DNA of 64,000 nt from Rehmannia glutinosa (taxonomy: Eukaryota > Streptophyta > Magnoliopsida > Lamiales > Orobanchaceae), in contig JABTTQ020000228.1 of the NCBI GenBank assembly GCA_016081115.2, forward strand, positions 372,001-436,000, in the 5' to 3' direction. The notes below the pieces were generated by a model that saw only the letters and a list, made by a program, of their open reading frames with translations, made no database searches and was not told the DNA's origin. The position numbers were made by a program, and so were the translations under genes. Below are positions 1-10,381 of this stretch, piece by piece. How positions within the stretch are numbered: position 1 is the first letter of the stretch; the number at the start of each line of letters is the position of its first letter.

Positions 1-924
1 CTTATTAATAAATAAGTTGGAGAAGTAACCTTAATCTCCCATATTTACACCCAAAAAAAGAAGTGATTCTAGTTGATAGGTAAGGATGGTAAACCAATTG
101 GGACTACAAGGTGATATAATGGTATTAAGGAGAGTATAGGGGGGAAAGTGAAATTTGCCAAAAAAATATATATTACCAAAAAATATAGAGAGTTCATAAA
201 CTCTTCAAAATATTTGTTTTGAAGAGCTTAGCCTTGTTTATATATGTTTTCAATGGCTCATTTCCAATTCCAATCAATCATAGAAATAGAATCATGTTTG
301 TTTATAAATTTTCCAATGAAAATCATCATTTTTACTTTTCATTTTTCACATAAAACAATATTTCAAACCTATAATTTTAATTCTCAACCCTATACACTAC
401 GCTACATCGCTCATTAAACATTATTCTCATTTTTTTATCCAATTATATATGTGGGGCCCTCAATTACCAATTTTATCTACTTAAAATATTATTATATTTT
501 AATTATATCTATCTAATGGATTCATTACCAACAATCTTACAAATATAATATTATATATTCAATTAAAATATTCAACCACTATTAACTTTTCAAAACTCAA
601 CCAAACATAATCTTCTTTCCAAACGTATATAAAATTCATCCTCATTAATTCATCTAAACATGATTTTAGTTTCAACACAAAAACCAATAAATTCTCAAAT
701 TTTATTTTCCAACACTAGAAATTGGAAATGGTCCATAAAAACATAACCATACAGGACCCTTTTGAGAATATTAAGAAAACAGAGACAAGATTTAGAAAAA
801 TTGTTATTCACTTTCTTGAATATAAAGTGAGAGTACAATGATGTATATGTACAAGAGATCATGATTAAATATAGAAATAGCTCAATTATAGGCAATATTA
901 GAGCTTGGTCAATCCATATCCATC
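1..924. other. AT-rich non-coding stretch
   Basis: I see no coding potential beyond chance ORFs. The stretch is AT-rich, with short motifs resembling the dispersed repeat at 17500-17880 (for example around 700-770). It flanks the split 3' LTR of the Ale-type copia element. Confidence 0.5.
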
Positions 925-988
925 TGCCAATTAATCAAATAAAATCAGCCCACGATCACTATAATTAATTCTTGAATAATCCATAATC
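925..988 (-). repeat. Outer part of the split 3' LTR of the Ale-type copia element
   Basis: The sequence at about 931-988 followed by 8795-8820 matches 12817-12895 almost continuously. The element at 989-8789 therefore interrupts a pre-existing repeat. Read on the minus strand, the repeat begins TGTTAAGGAAACC at 8820, right after a polypurine tract, so it is the 3' LTR of the copia remnant at 8821-10381. The outer end near 925 is a guess from the TG/CA rule. Confidence 0.5.
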
Positions 989-1302
989 TGTTTGATACAT
1001 GTTTTTATCTTAATTTTGATGATTTTATTTTTCAACAAAACAATATTTTTAATTGTTGTCCAAATATTCCTAAATGATTTAAAACGTTTTACTATTTATT
1101 CGGAGTATTTCTTCAAGTTTCATTTAGATAAAATTGGATAACACTTTTAATGATTTTATGTTTATAAGTTTCTACTTCAAAACAAAGTTCCTAAATGTTG
1201 TCTAAATACTCCCGATCGGTTTAAAATGTTTTTACTAAATTTTCGGAGTATTTCTTGAGGTTTATTTTCGATAAAAATTGGACAATATTTCTGTCTCAAG
1301 GT

Positions 1303-1600
1303 CAACCGGTCGCCCTATAGGGCAACCCGTACCTGAAGATGAATTTTGGAACAGAAAATGAGACGGAGGATTTTTCGACCAGGTCGACCGGTCGACCAAG
1401 GCGTCGACCGGTGGCGTCGACCGGTCGACACCCTGTCGACCGATACCTGGGAGCCACGTTTTGAAACAGAACTCCTGCCTTATTGATTTTGGTTTGTGCG
1501 ACCGGCTAACATAAGGGACGACCAGTCGAACCCTACATCGACCGGTCGCCCCTTGTTAATTATTGTTATGTTCATTTGAAACTCTATTTCTATGTGACCG
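1303..1600 (+). promoter_or_regulatory. CGACCGGTCG palindrome cluster in U3
   Basis: Perfect 10-bp palindromes CGACCGGTCG stand at 1385-1394, 1418-1427 and 1539-1548, with several one- or two-base variants around them. The cluster lies about 160-460 bp upstream of the TATA box, where an enhancer would be expected. Equivalent clusters occur in the other Sirevirus LTRs (30640-30900, 37740-37950, 45455-45660, 7660-7930). It is CpG-rich in an AT-rich setting. Confidence 0.6.
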
Positions 1601-1761
1601 GTCGCCCTCTAGTTTGACAGCAAAATTCTAACCGTTGTGTAGCAGACAAACTTTCCTTAAATTGTGGGATTGATTTCTAACAACTATATTCTTGATTTTA
1701 ATTGTATTTTTCTGTAGATTTTCAATCCCCAAGAGGAGCCTATGCTTGATCAATCATCTCC

Positions 1762-1769
1762 TATAAATA
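1762..1769 (+). promoter_or_regulatory. LTR TATA box of element A
   Basis: TATAAATA in the context CTATAAATAGAGG. It is conserved in the 3' LTR (near 8091-8098) and, on the minus strand, in the LTRs near 30487 and 45236. It marks the likely U3/R promoter. Confidence 0.7.
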
Positions 1770-2007
1770 GAGGAAGTTTTGGAGCAACCAATACAACACT
1801 TGAGATACAACACAACAAGATACATTCAAGCAAAGTCTTTAGCTCTTCATTGTTATTATTCTTGTTGTAATTTTGCCTAGCTTATCACTTTCACATCTTG
1901 AGGTCTAGGCTTTCATTTCTTGATTACACTTGCACTCAAATTGTATTATTCATTATTGAGTTGTAATCTTGATTTTGGTCATCATTCAACATAAGACATC
2001 CTTGTGA

Positions 2008-2260
2008 GTATTCTTGTGGAAAGAATACACTTGGGTGATCTAGGTGATAGGTGTTTCAAGAGTGTGGTGCTCTTGAGGTGTTGAAGAATTTGGTATTCTT
2101 CAAGATTGAAGATTGTGGTGATCTTCAAAGGTGTCGTTGAAGGAAGATTGTGGTAATCTTCAAAGGGAGATTGTGGTAATCTCCAAAGGTGGTGTTGAAG
2201 AAGAGTGTGGTGCTCTTCAAGGTGTTGTAAGTTGAAGTTGTATTAATTTTGGTAATTAAT
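2008..2260 (+). repeat. Tandem array of eight covarying GTGGT-loop hairpins in the LTR leader
   Basis: Eight short stem-loops follow each other: 2008-2028, 2057-2075, 2083-2101, 2108-2126, 2143-2161, 2166-2184, 2200-2218 and 2242-2260. Stems are 7-8 bp and differ (GAAGATT/AATCTTC, GGAGATT/AATCTCC, GAAGAGT/GCTCTTC, ATTAATT/AATTAAT, GTATTCTT/AAGAATAC). The 5-nt loop is GTGGT, TTGGT or GTGGA. They lie downstream of the TATA box, so they should be in the RNA leader. Confidence 0.8.
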
Positions 2261-2480
2261 AAAATTCTTTTTCTTTTTGAAATCCATCCCGGATATACTG
2301 GGGTGGTAGAGGATTAGGCCCTAGGTGGGTTGAACCTCTATAAATCGACGTGTGTTGTTTACATTCCGCACCTACTATATTGTCTTGGCTTGTTTTGTTC
2401 GAAAAAGAGGGTAAAATCGAAAAGATGGAGATAATATATTCACCCCCCTCTAGATTATCGTAGCCGCTTGGACTTACAAG

Positions 2481-2492
2481 TGGTATCAGAGC
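2481..2492 (+). other. Primer binding site of element A
   Basis: TGGTATCAGAGC lies two bases after the 5' LTR. This is the usual plant Ty1/copia PBS, complementary to initiator methionine tRNA. Confidence 0.85.
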
Positions 2493-3856
2493 CAAACTCT
2501 TTGGCAAACTCGTTTCCCATCGCGAGTGAAGAGGAACGATCGTCAGCTACGAATGAAGCTCACTTTTTCGGCACCTCCACCACCAAGCCACCTCGATTTG
2601 ATTCCAAAAATTTTATATTTTGGAAAGAAAGAATGGAATGCTATTTACAAGGTTGCGGGTTCGATATTTGGAACATTGTCATCAATGGAGAATCCATTCC
2701 GTTGATGGACACACCACACACCTCCAAAGGCCTCAAAGAGCTCAATGATGAAGAGAAGAAAATCATCTCCTTAAATGGTAAAGCTCTCAATATTTTATAT
2801 TGTTCACTTACCAACTTGGAATTTAATCTTATTGTAGGAATTCGATCGGCTCATGAAGTATGGCAAAAATTAGAAGCCATTCATGAAGTATATGCAAATG
2901 ATTGGAGCAACTCAAAAGCATCTACTTCTCTAAGGGATACAAGGTCAAATCTAAGGAACAAGCCTTTTACAACATCCAACTATGAAGTAGTTAAACAATA
3001 TTTTACGGGCATCAAAGAAGAAAACAAGGTATGTCTTAAACCCTCTACTTCCTATGATATTGTTATACAAAATGATTATAGTGATTTGCAAAATAATTTT
3101 GATGACCTTCAAAATGAATTACAAAATTTACTTGTTAAGTACAAAAATTTGAAAAAGGAATTAAATGTTTTGAAAAATGATAAGGATAGTTTATTTACTT
3201 CCTATGAATCACTATCATGTGCTCACACCACCACACTTGATAAGGTTAGAAACCTTGAAAAAGAAAATAGTACTCTTGTTGAGGATATAAATTGCATGAA
3301 AAATGATTTATCAAAATCAAACTTGCGCACCGATAAAATGACCAAGATTATTGATATTCATAATTGTGATAAAGGACTTGATCATAAACCTAGTGTTAAT
3401 TATGTTAAAAGAAATCAAGTCCATATGCATGTTGGATATTATGCTCCAAAAATTATTACTTGCTTCTATTGCGGTAAAAAGGGTCATACAGTAAATACTT
3501 GTCGGGCTAGAAATAGCTCTAATTATTTTTGGAGACCTAAAAGTCTCAAGACTAATCCCAAAGGACCCAAGCACTTGAGGGTACCACAAAACAATGTTAT
3601 ATTAGGTACCCGGCGAAATAATAATCAAAGAAAATCCATGCCTCCAAGGAGACATCAAATGACCATCTCGTTTAATCAAAGGAGAAGACATCACCACAAT
3701 GAATTTCCAAGAGAAAGAAATTATCAACAATGGGAAAGACATAATCCTTGGAAATGGAACAATCGGGAAAGCTATCATCAACAAGATGATTTTCAAAGGG
3801 AAAGATATCATCAACAATGGGAACGGCACAACCCATGGAAATGGCGTAATTGGTAA
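2493..3856 (+). pseudogene. Shortened gag of element A, no canonical start
   Basis: The reading frame is open from the PBS region to 3856. The N-terminal part matches the copia gag of the element at 42449-44221 (motifs CGFDIWN, LNGKALNIL, IRSAHE.W..LEAI). The middle of that gag, including its first zinc knuckle, is missing. A coiled-coil-like stretch follows, then one CCHC knuckle CFYCGKKGHTVNTC at about 3460-3500. The C-terminal tail is Arg/Gln/Trp-rich with a repeated YQQWERHNPWKW block. The ATG used by the related gag reads TCA here, so the first in-frame ATG is near 2633, well inside the gag domain. Normal translation is doubtful. Confidence 0.75.
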
Positions 3857-4724
3857 ACTGTATCTCCCTACTTACATATGCATTTTAATTTAGCATGCAT
3901 GTTTTTATTTATGTCTAAATTGCAAAATGAGTTTTTATAATTTCAAAATTAAGGTCTTCTATATATATTTATGTTTTTAAAATCCTTTGAAGATGAGACC
4001 TTACATGTTGTTTTTGAACTCTTATGGATTTCTATGGCATAAGCATTTTATTGTGATATATCTTATTGCTTGACCTACACTTGTGCTATTATATCTTGTG
4101 CAAAATTTGTTTAAAGTATTGTGTAGGATATATATCTCCTATTCATTGGCTATCGTCTATTACTTCATCTAAGAGATTCCTAAACCATCCAGGTATGTTC
4201 ACTCGTATTATTCTTAGAACTCGATATTTTGTTCATGTCTTGTTTATGCACTTATCTTTCAAACTATTTCATTTCATCCCCTTAAGTGCCACTAAATGAC
4301 CTTGTGAATTTTTATCAAAAGGGCACTACTCGTAAAATCTCGTTTTTCTCGTATATATGTTTTCTCGAAACTCATATTTGTTGGATTTTGTCCATAATTA
4401 TCTTTTTTCATAGTTTTAAAACTTTTGGGGTGAAAAATTGAATTTTGGAAAATTTTGGAGTTTGGAAAATTGCACTGGAACGGTCAAGGCAGGGCCGACC
4501 GGTCGCCCTGCATATCGGCCGGTCGCACCCTACCTCGACCGGTCGCCCAGGCCAATTTTTTTGGTTAAATCGTGTATGTTCTTCATTTTCAAACAGAACA
4601 CAAAAATTCCCAAAACCCTCGTTCAAGCAGTGTCTCATTCCTCTTTTCATATAATCTTCATTTCTTCATCAAAACTTGTGATTCTTGTTGCTAATCCTCT
4701 TCATTTTGCAAGAATCTTGCAAAT
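3857..4724 (+). other. Internal non-coding segment of element A with a second palindrome cluster
   Basis: No pol-like reading frame is present. From about 4398 the sequence matches, on the opposite strand, the region just outside pol in the other two Sireviruses (33010-33180 and 39360-39540), including a GACCGGTCG cluster at 4495-4552. The remaining bases up to 4724 are the leader of the extra ORF. Confidence 0.6.
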
Positions 4725-5975
4725 ATGGCATCTCCAAGAAATTCAACCGGTCAAAATCCCATTTCCAAACGAAGAAAGGGCGGAGAGGGTTCTTCGAGAA
4801 ATCGGCAAGAGAAAGCCGAACAATGGAATATTCGAGCTACCCAAAGGAATATAGCTCAAGAACGTGATGATATCCAAAACCCTATACTCTCCAATCCTCA
4901 AATTGCCGAACTCCGCGGGACGATTTCATTCGAAAATTGCCGTTGGGTAAAAAGTAAGAAACCTTTTATACCTCTAGCTCCTCGCTCTACTAATGTTTTA
5001 GATTTTATCAACAAATATGTGGAGTGGTACTATGAAAATTTGAACATGGGTGCAAAATCGATAGCTCGTACGAAAATTTATCGATTTAATTCATTTTCAA
5101 ATGAGTATCCTACTATTAGAGGATTTTTTGAAGAACAAGGGTGGATGTACTTGTGGGAGCACCCTTATATTTTATATGATGATGATGTGATTCTACATTT
5201 TTATGCCAATATGTGGGTTGAATATGATGCTCAAAGGAAGCCACTTGCGTTGAATTCGTTTGTAAGGGGTCGTCATTTTAGATGGACTCCTAATGACATT
5301 TGTCGGCTTTTACATGTGCGAGAAGGTGGTTGGGATTATTTTGCTTGTTCAATTTGGAATGATGATATGTTGCGTATTTCTATGGAAGAGGTTAAGACTT
5401 ATTTGGGCGTTTGGCCAAAATATTCATTATTGGCCATGGCTCTTGAGCACAGGATTATTTCGGTTATTGCCGCCTACTGTATCTGTGGTAAAGCGGGCAA
5501 AATGCCTAGCAATATGGATTACTTTTTAACTTATAAGATTGCTAGAAGAGAACCGCTTAATTTTGGCGCAATACTTATTCAATGCTTGATTGGGTCTATC
5601 ACACAAGGAAATAAGAAGTTTGTCATGGGCAATTGGATTTGCAAACTTCTTATCCAATCGGGGCTACTTTCTTCGGAATGTAATTCGGAGGTGTTTCAAA
5701 ATGATTTTGACATTGACAACATCTCACAAATGATCCACATGCGCAATAACATGGATACCCGCCCGACTAAGATGGCTAAAGGAAGATGGCAAGGCTCTAC
5801 ACCCGAAAATCCAAACGAATTCTTCAATGATGCCGAGACCGAAAGATTGGCGGCAGGGGACGGACCGAGCAATCCAGAGGGTAATACCGATGCTCAACCG
5901 TCTAGGAGTTACACTCAAGCCGAATTTGATGAACTTAGAGCATATCATGAGGCTAAATATGAGGCTTTGGAGTAA
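4725..5975 (+). CDS. Extra ORF: plant 'putative transposon protein' domain protein
   Basis: An intact 416-codon frame in a pol-less retroelement. Residues 1-50 are basic and Arg/Lys/Gln-rich. Residues 60-330 have the look of the plant putative transposon protein family (Pfam Transposase_32 type): an ILHFYANMWV block, a VRGRHFRWTPNDICRLL block, then a hydrophobic helix region with YLTYKIARREPLNFGAI-like residues. The tail is acidic and Ser/Asn-rich. No DDE triad, zinc knuckle or reverse-transcriptase motif is visible, and the molecular role of this family is not established. The start is the first ATG after a conserved non-coding block with four GACCGGTCG-like sites. It sits where sireviruses may carry an additional or env-like ORF. 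I recognise the family by pattern only. Confidence 0.65.
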   Translation: MASPRNSTGQNPISKRRKGGEGSSRNRQEKAEQWNIRATQRNIAQERDDIQNPILSNPQIAELRGTISFENCRWVKSKKPFIPLAPRSTNVLDFINKYVEWYYENLNMGAKSIARTKIYRFNSFSNEYPTIRGFFEEQGWMYLWEHPYILYDDDVILHFYANMWVEYDAQRKPLALNSFVRGRHFRWTPNDICRLLHVREGGWDYFACSIWNDDMLRISMEEVKTYLGVWPKYSLLAMALEHRIISVIAAYCICGKAGKMPSNMDYFLTYKIARREPLNFGAILIQCLIGSITQGNKKFVMGNWICKLLIQSGLLSSECNSEVFQNDFDIDNISQMIHMRNNMDTRPTKMAKGRWQGSTPENPNEFFNDAETERLAAGDGPSNPEGNTDAQPSRSYTQAEFDELRAYHEAKYEALE

Positions 5976-7341
5976 AAAACCTCAAAAATGCAAAAGTCAA
6001 TCGGTAAATTGAAGAAGTTCATTAAAGAACTCATCCCCAATACATGTTTTTCTTCCGATGAAGAATGATGAGCCTATCACTTTTCTTGTTTTTTTCTTAT
6101 GTCATTTTATTTTCTTGTAATGAACTTTATTTGTATAACTCTCTTATTCTAATGACATTTGCTTGTTGTTTGTTGAAGGGATAAAATAGCAAGTATGAAA
6201 GTGGCTTTTGGTTGATCTTGATTATGGTATTATTGGAGTATTTGATGGTAAAAAAAATACTCTATTTGGCATTGTTTGATAATTGGTATGAAGTACTTGA
6301 TGGTAAAAGTGCTTCTCTTAATTTTTGCTTAAATGCTTTTGTGATGCCTTGATCATTTTGTTTAGATGGATATTTGGGACATTTGTAATGTCTTATATGC
6401 ATTGCTTGATGATGTGAGCTACTTGATGGTTCTTTAAAATTTTGCTTGATGACATTCGTAATGCCTTGATCTTTTTGGCTAAAATTATCTCAATTGGGTC
6501 GAACCCTTGAGAATTTACTTTATTGGGCCTTTTATTTGTTGGATATATGTTGAAAATTTTGCTTTTGGTGATGGTATGAAAAACTTGGCTTAATATCTTT
6601 TACAAGGGCTATATACACCTTCTTTTATTTTTTACGCCCGCCAAGTGTTCGATTAAATGTTTCAATGAAAACTTCAACTTCTACATGAATCTCTTGCTTT
6701 CAAATGTCTTAAATACTTATTGAGATCATGTTTTGGCCATCAAAACGAGCTTATGATTTTTTTTATGATACATTTCTTCCATTTCTTCGGATTCTAAGCC
6801 TAATTTTTTCAATGGTTGATAAGTTGTATCTTTGGCGCACTTTGATAGACTTGTATGATGTTTTTATCATTCTAACATTCTTTTTGATGATTCCAAAGGG
6901 GGAGAAACAGGAAATTGGCTCGTTAGCTCAAAGAAGCTAATAAAAGCTCGATATAAAAGTTATAAGCTATGGCTTCTTAAAGCCATAAGTTGTGAACTAT
7001 ACTTAGTTCAATTGTTGTATGATGGTCTAATATACTTGTCTAATGGTGTTTTGTTGACAGGGGGAGCTTATAAGCTCTTGTTCTTAAGTACAATATGTAA
7101 AAGCTAAACTTTTAGCTTGTGGTTGATTATTTGAACATTTCTCTTGATGTGCTTGTTGATAGGGGGAGCTTGTGCTTATTCTTGAATATATTCACTCCCT
7201 TATTTGGTTGCTTATGTATTTTGGAAATTTTAGTCGCTTCTAAACGGTTAGATGTTTTTACCGAAAAATCGTTTTAAAAATTGTCCTCCTAATATTTCTA
7301 AAAAAATTGTTTTGGTTTGTAATCATCAAAAAGGGGGAGAT
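5976..7341 (+). other. Non-coding 3' region of element A
   Basis: No coding frame. It holds four polypurine tracts and, between them, AGCTT-rich short inverted repeats such as TATGGCTT/AAGCCATA near 6967-6990. The region is conserved in the minus-strand elements at 31072-31970 and 38280-39170. Confidence 0.6.
6895..7340 (+). other. Multiple polypurine tracts
   Basis: G-rich tracts AAAGGGGGA (6895-6903), AGGGGGAG (7059-7066), AGGGGGAG (7161-7168) and AAGGGGGAGA (7331-7340, next to the 3' LTR). Repeated PPTs are a known trait of sireviruses. The last one is the expected plus-strand primer site. Confidence 0.75.
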
Positions 7342-8789
7342 TGTTTGATACATGTTTTTATCTTAATTTTGATGATTTTATTTTACAACAAAACAATGTT
7401 TTAGTTGTTGTCCAAATACTCCTAAATGATTTAAAATGTTTTTACTATTTATTCGGAGTATTTCTTCAAGTTTCATTTTAGATAAAATTGGACAACACTT
7501 TTAATGATTTTATGTTTATAAGTTTCTACTTCAAAACAAAGTTCCTAAATGTTGTCTAAATACTCCCGATCGGTTTAAAATGTTTTTACTAAATTTTCGG
7601 AGTATTTCTTGAGGTTTATTTTCGATAAAAATTGGACAACATTTCTATCTCGAGGTCAATCGGTCGCCCTATAGGGCAACCCGTACCTGAAGATGAATTT
7701 TGGAATAGAAAATGAGACGAAGGATTTTTTGACCAGGTCGACTATTGACCGGTCGACACCCTGTCGACCGGTACCTGGGAGCCACGTTTTGAAACAGAAC
7801 TCCTGCCTTATTGATTTTGGTTTGTGCGACCGGGTAACATAAGGGACAACCAGTCAAACCTTACATCGACCGGTCATCCCGTGTTAATTATTGTTATGTT
7901 CATTTGAAACTCTATTTCTATGCGACCGGTCGCCCTCTAGTTTGACAGCAAAATTCTAACCGTTGTGCAACAGACAAACTTTCCTTAAATTGTGGGATTG
8001 ATTTCTAACAGCTATATTCTTGATTTTAATTGAATTTTTCTGTAGATTTTCAATCCCCAAGAGAAGCCTATGCTTGATCAATCATCTCCTATAAATAGAG
8101 GAAGTTTTGGAGCAACCAATACAACACTTGAGATACAACACAACAAAATACATTCAAGCAAAGTCTTTAGCTCTTCATTGTTATTATTCTTGTTGTAATT
8201 TTGCCTAGCTTATCACTTTCACATCTTGAGGTCTAGGCTTTCATTTCTTGATTACACTTGCACTCAAATTGTATTATTCATTATTGAGTTGTAATCTTGA
8301 TTTTGGTCATCATTCAACACAAGACATCCTTGTGAGTATTCTTGTGGAAAGAATACACTTGGGTGATCTAGGTGATAGGTGTTTCAAGAGTGTGGTGCTC
8401 TTAAGGTGTTGAAGAATTTGGTATTCTTCAAGATTGAAGATTGTGGTGATCTTCAAAGGTTCTGTTGAAGGAAGATTGTGGTAATCTTCAAAGAGAGATT
8501 GTGGTAATCTCCAAAGGTGGTGTTGAAGAAGAGTGTGGTGCTCTTCAAGGTGTTGTAAGTTGAAGTTGTATTAATTTTGGTTTCTTTTTGAAATCCATCC
8601 CGGATATACTGGGGTGGTAGAGGATTAGGCCCTAGGTGGGTTGAACCTCTATAAATCGATGTGTGTTGTTTACATTCCGCACCTACTATATTGTCTTGGC
8701 TTGTTTTGTTCGAGAAAGAGGGTACAATCGAAAAGATGGAGATAATCTATTCACCCCCCTCTAGATTATCGTAGCCGCTTGGACTTACA
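7342..8789 (+). repeat. 3' LTR of element A
   Basis: 1448 bp, very similar to the 5' LTR. The palindrome cluster (7660-7930) is shorter. The hairpin array (about 8338-8580) has lost the 3' arm of its last hairpin. It is followed by the target duplication TAATC. Confidence 0.93.
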
Positions 8790-8794
8790 TAATC

Positions 8795-10381
8795 ATGGAG
8801 TGATATTGGTTTCCTTAACATGCCCCCTCAAGTTGGAGTGCGGATAAGGAAGAACACCCAACTTGTTGCGTAAAATAATAAATTGAGTCTTTGAGAGTGG
8901 TTTTGTAAGGATATCAGTTGGTTGAGAAGATGATGGAATATAATGATGAGCATTCCCATGGCTACTTTTTCACGTACAAAATGATAATCCAACTCTATAT
9001 ATTTTGAACGAGCATGAAAAACGGGGTTTACTGACATGTGAAGTGCACTGGCATTATCACAAAACAGTTGAGGTGCTGAAAATAAAGAAACACCGATGTT
9101 ACGCAGCAAAAAAGTAATCCATTAACTCTAACGTATTTGATGCCATGGACCTATATTCTGCTTCAGAACTTGAGCGGGAGACAGTTGGTTGTTTGTTGGA
9201 ACTCCATGAGATACAATTTGCACCAAGATAAATGCAAAAACCAGTGGTACTACGCCTGGTGAGTGGGCAACCCGTCCAGTCGGCATCGCTAAAATCATAT
9301 AGAGAGATTGGGTTTTGAGTAAGATATCGAAGTCCATATTGTTGTGTGCCTTTTAAATATCGTAAAATGCGTTTGACAGCTTTCATGTGAATAAAAGTTG
9401 GATTGTTTAAGTGCTGGAAAACCCGATTGACGGCATTGGAAATGTCCGACCTAATAAATGTTAGGTATTGTAAGGCCCCACGATGCTACGATAATCAAAC
9501 ACATCAATCAAATTCTTGTTAGTAGCCAATGGTTTATCCTTAAGGATTATTGGAGTGGAGATAGATGAACTTTCAAGCATATTTGTTTTTGAAAGAAGAT
9601 CCCGTATATATTTAACTTGAGAAAGAACAACTCCACCAGAAAATGATTTAATTTCTACGCCAAGAAAATAATGCAATGGGCCAAGATCTTTGATAGCAAA
9701 TTCTTGTTCCAACTTTGCAGTGATTGTGCTAATAAAATTATTATCATTTCCTGCCACAAGCACATCATCAACATAAATAAGAAAAATAATTATGATTTCA
9801 CCTTCATGATTTATAAATAAAGATGAGTCAGCTTTGTTGCAGTAAAAACCACGATGAAGCAGATATTGTGAAAGACGGTTAAACCAAGCATGCGGTGCTT
9901 GTTTTAAGCTATATAATGACCTTTTAAGTAAGCAGTAAGCAAACATGATTTGGTAAGGACTGATCAATGAAACCAGGTGGTTGTTCCATTTGAACTATTT
10001 CTCGAAGATTTCCGTATAAGAATGCATTCTTGACATCAAGTTGACGCATATTCCAATTAAGAGAAACTGATAATGCAATAACTAATCGAATTGTTGTTGG
10101 TTTGATCATGGGGCTGAAGGTTTCATCGTAGTCAATTCCAGGTACTTGAGAAAACCCCTTGGCAACTAGATGAGCCTTGAAATGATCTATCGTACCATCA
10201 TGTTGGTATTTAATCCAAAACACCCATTTTGAGCCAATGATGTTCACATTAGGTGGTTTGGGAAGAAGTTCCCATGTATGATTGTCGTGGAGAGCTTGTA
10301 CTTCTTCTCGCATTGCAGCGATCCAACGTGAGTTTTTAAGTGATGATTTTAATGTCTTTGGTTCAGTTGGAGCGGAAGCAA
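8795..10381 (-). mobile_element. Ale/Retrofit-type Ty1/copia remnant (element C)
   Basis: Read on the minus strand: C-terminal half of pol, a polypurine tract (8821-8838, TTGAGGGGGCA), then the 3' LTR from 8820. The 5' part of the element (gag, protease, integrase) is missing. The coding sequence stops abruptly at 10381, where the plus-strand LTR of another copia element begins. Element A sits in its 3' LTR. Confidence 0.8.
8828..10381 (-). pseudogene. Copia reverse transcriptase/RNase H, broken
   Basis: Consecutive frames give RT motifs in order: WVF..K, AHLVAKGFSQ, DYDETFSP, LDVKNAFLYG, QPPGF (9924-10313 and upstream to 10381), then SLYSLKQAPHAW, IYVDDVLVAGND and LGPLHYFLGVEI (9461-9967), then RNase H motifs DADWTGC, SSSEAEYRSMA and CDNASAL (8828-9386). 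At least three frame breaks separate these blocks. The YVDD catalytic box is preserved. The LGPLHYFLGVEI and SSSEAEYR wording is typical of the Ale lineage. Product and lineage are clear; function is lost. Confidence 0.88.

Larger units (their letters stand above)
989..2478 (+). repeat. 5' LTR of element A
   Basis: 1490 bp, TG...CA. In order: AT-rich U3, a palindrome cluster (about 1303-1600), a TATA box (1762-1769), a hairpin array (2008-2260) and a U5 end with CACCCCCCTCTAG. The 3' LTR is 42 bp shorter because of small indels in the palindrome cluster and loss of part of the last hairpin. Confidence 0.93.
989..8789 (+). mobile_element. Pol-less Sirevirus-like Ty1/copia element (element A)
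   Basis: Two LTRs (989-2478 and 7342-8789) start TGTTTGATAC, end GACTTACA and are flanked by the 5-bp duplication TAATC (984-988, 8790-8794). Order inside: PBS, decayed gag, non-coding segment, a 416-residue extra ORF, non-coding segment, four polypurine tracts. No protease, integrase, reverse transcriptase or RNase H can be found, so it must have been mobilised in trans. The multiple G-rich tracts before the 3' LTR and the close relation to the element at 36963-44767 place it with the sireviruses. It interrupts the 3' LTR of an older minus-strand copia element. Confidence 0.92.

Noticed and set aside
2008..2260. CRISPR-like repeat array
   Set aside because: Repeat spacing and units vary, each unit is self-complementary, and the setting is a plant LTR.
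2481..2492. tRNA-like sequence
   Set aside because: It is a short primer binding site, not a tRNA gene. I found no credible tRNA or rRNA gene in the window.
4438..4867. Overlapping ORFs before the extra ORF
   Set aside because: They cover the palindrome cluster and leader. Codon pattern and absence in the related elements argue against coding.
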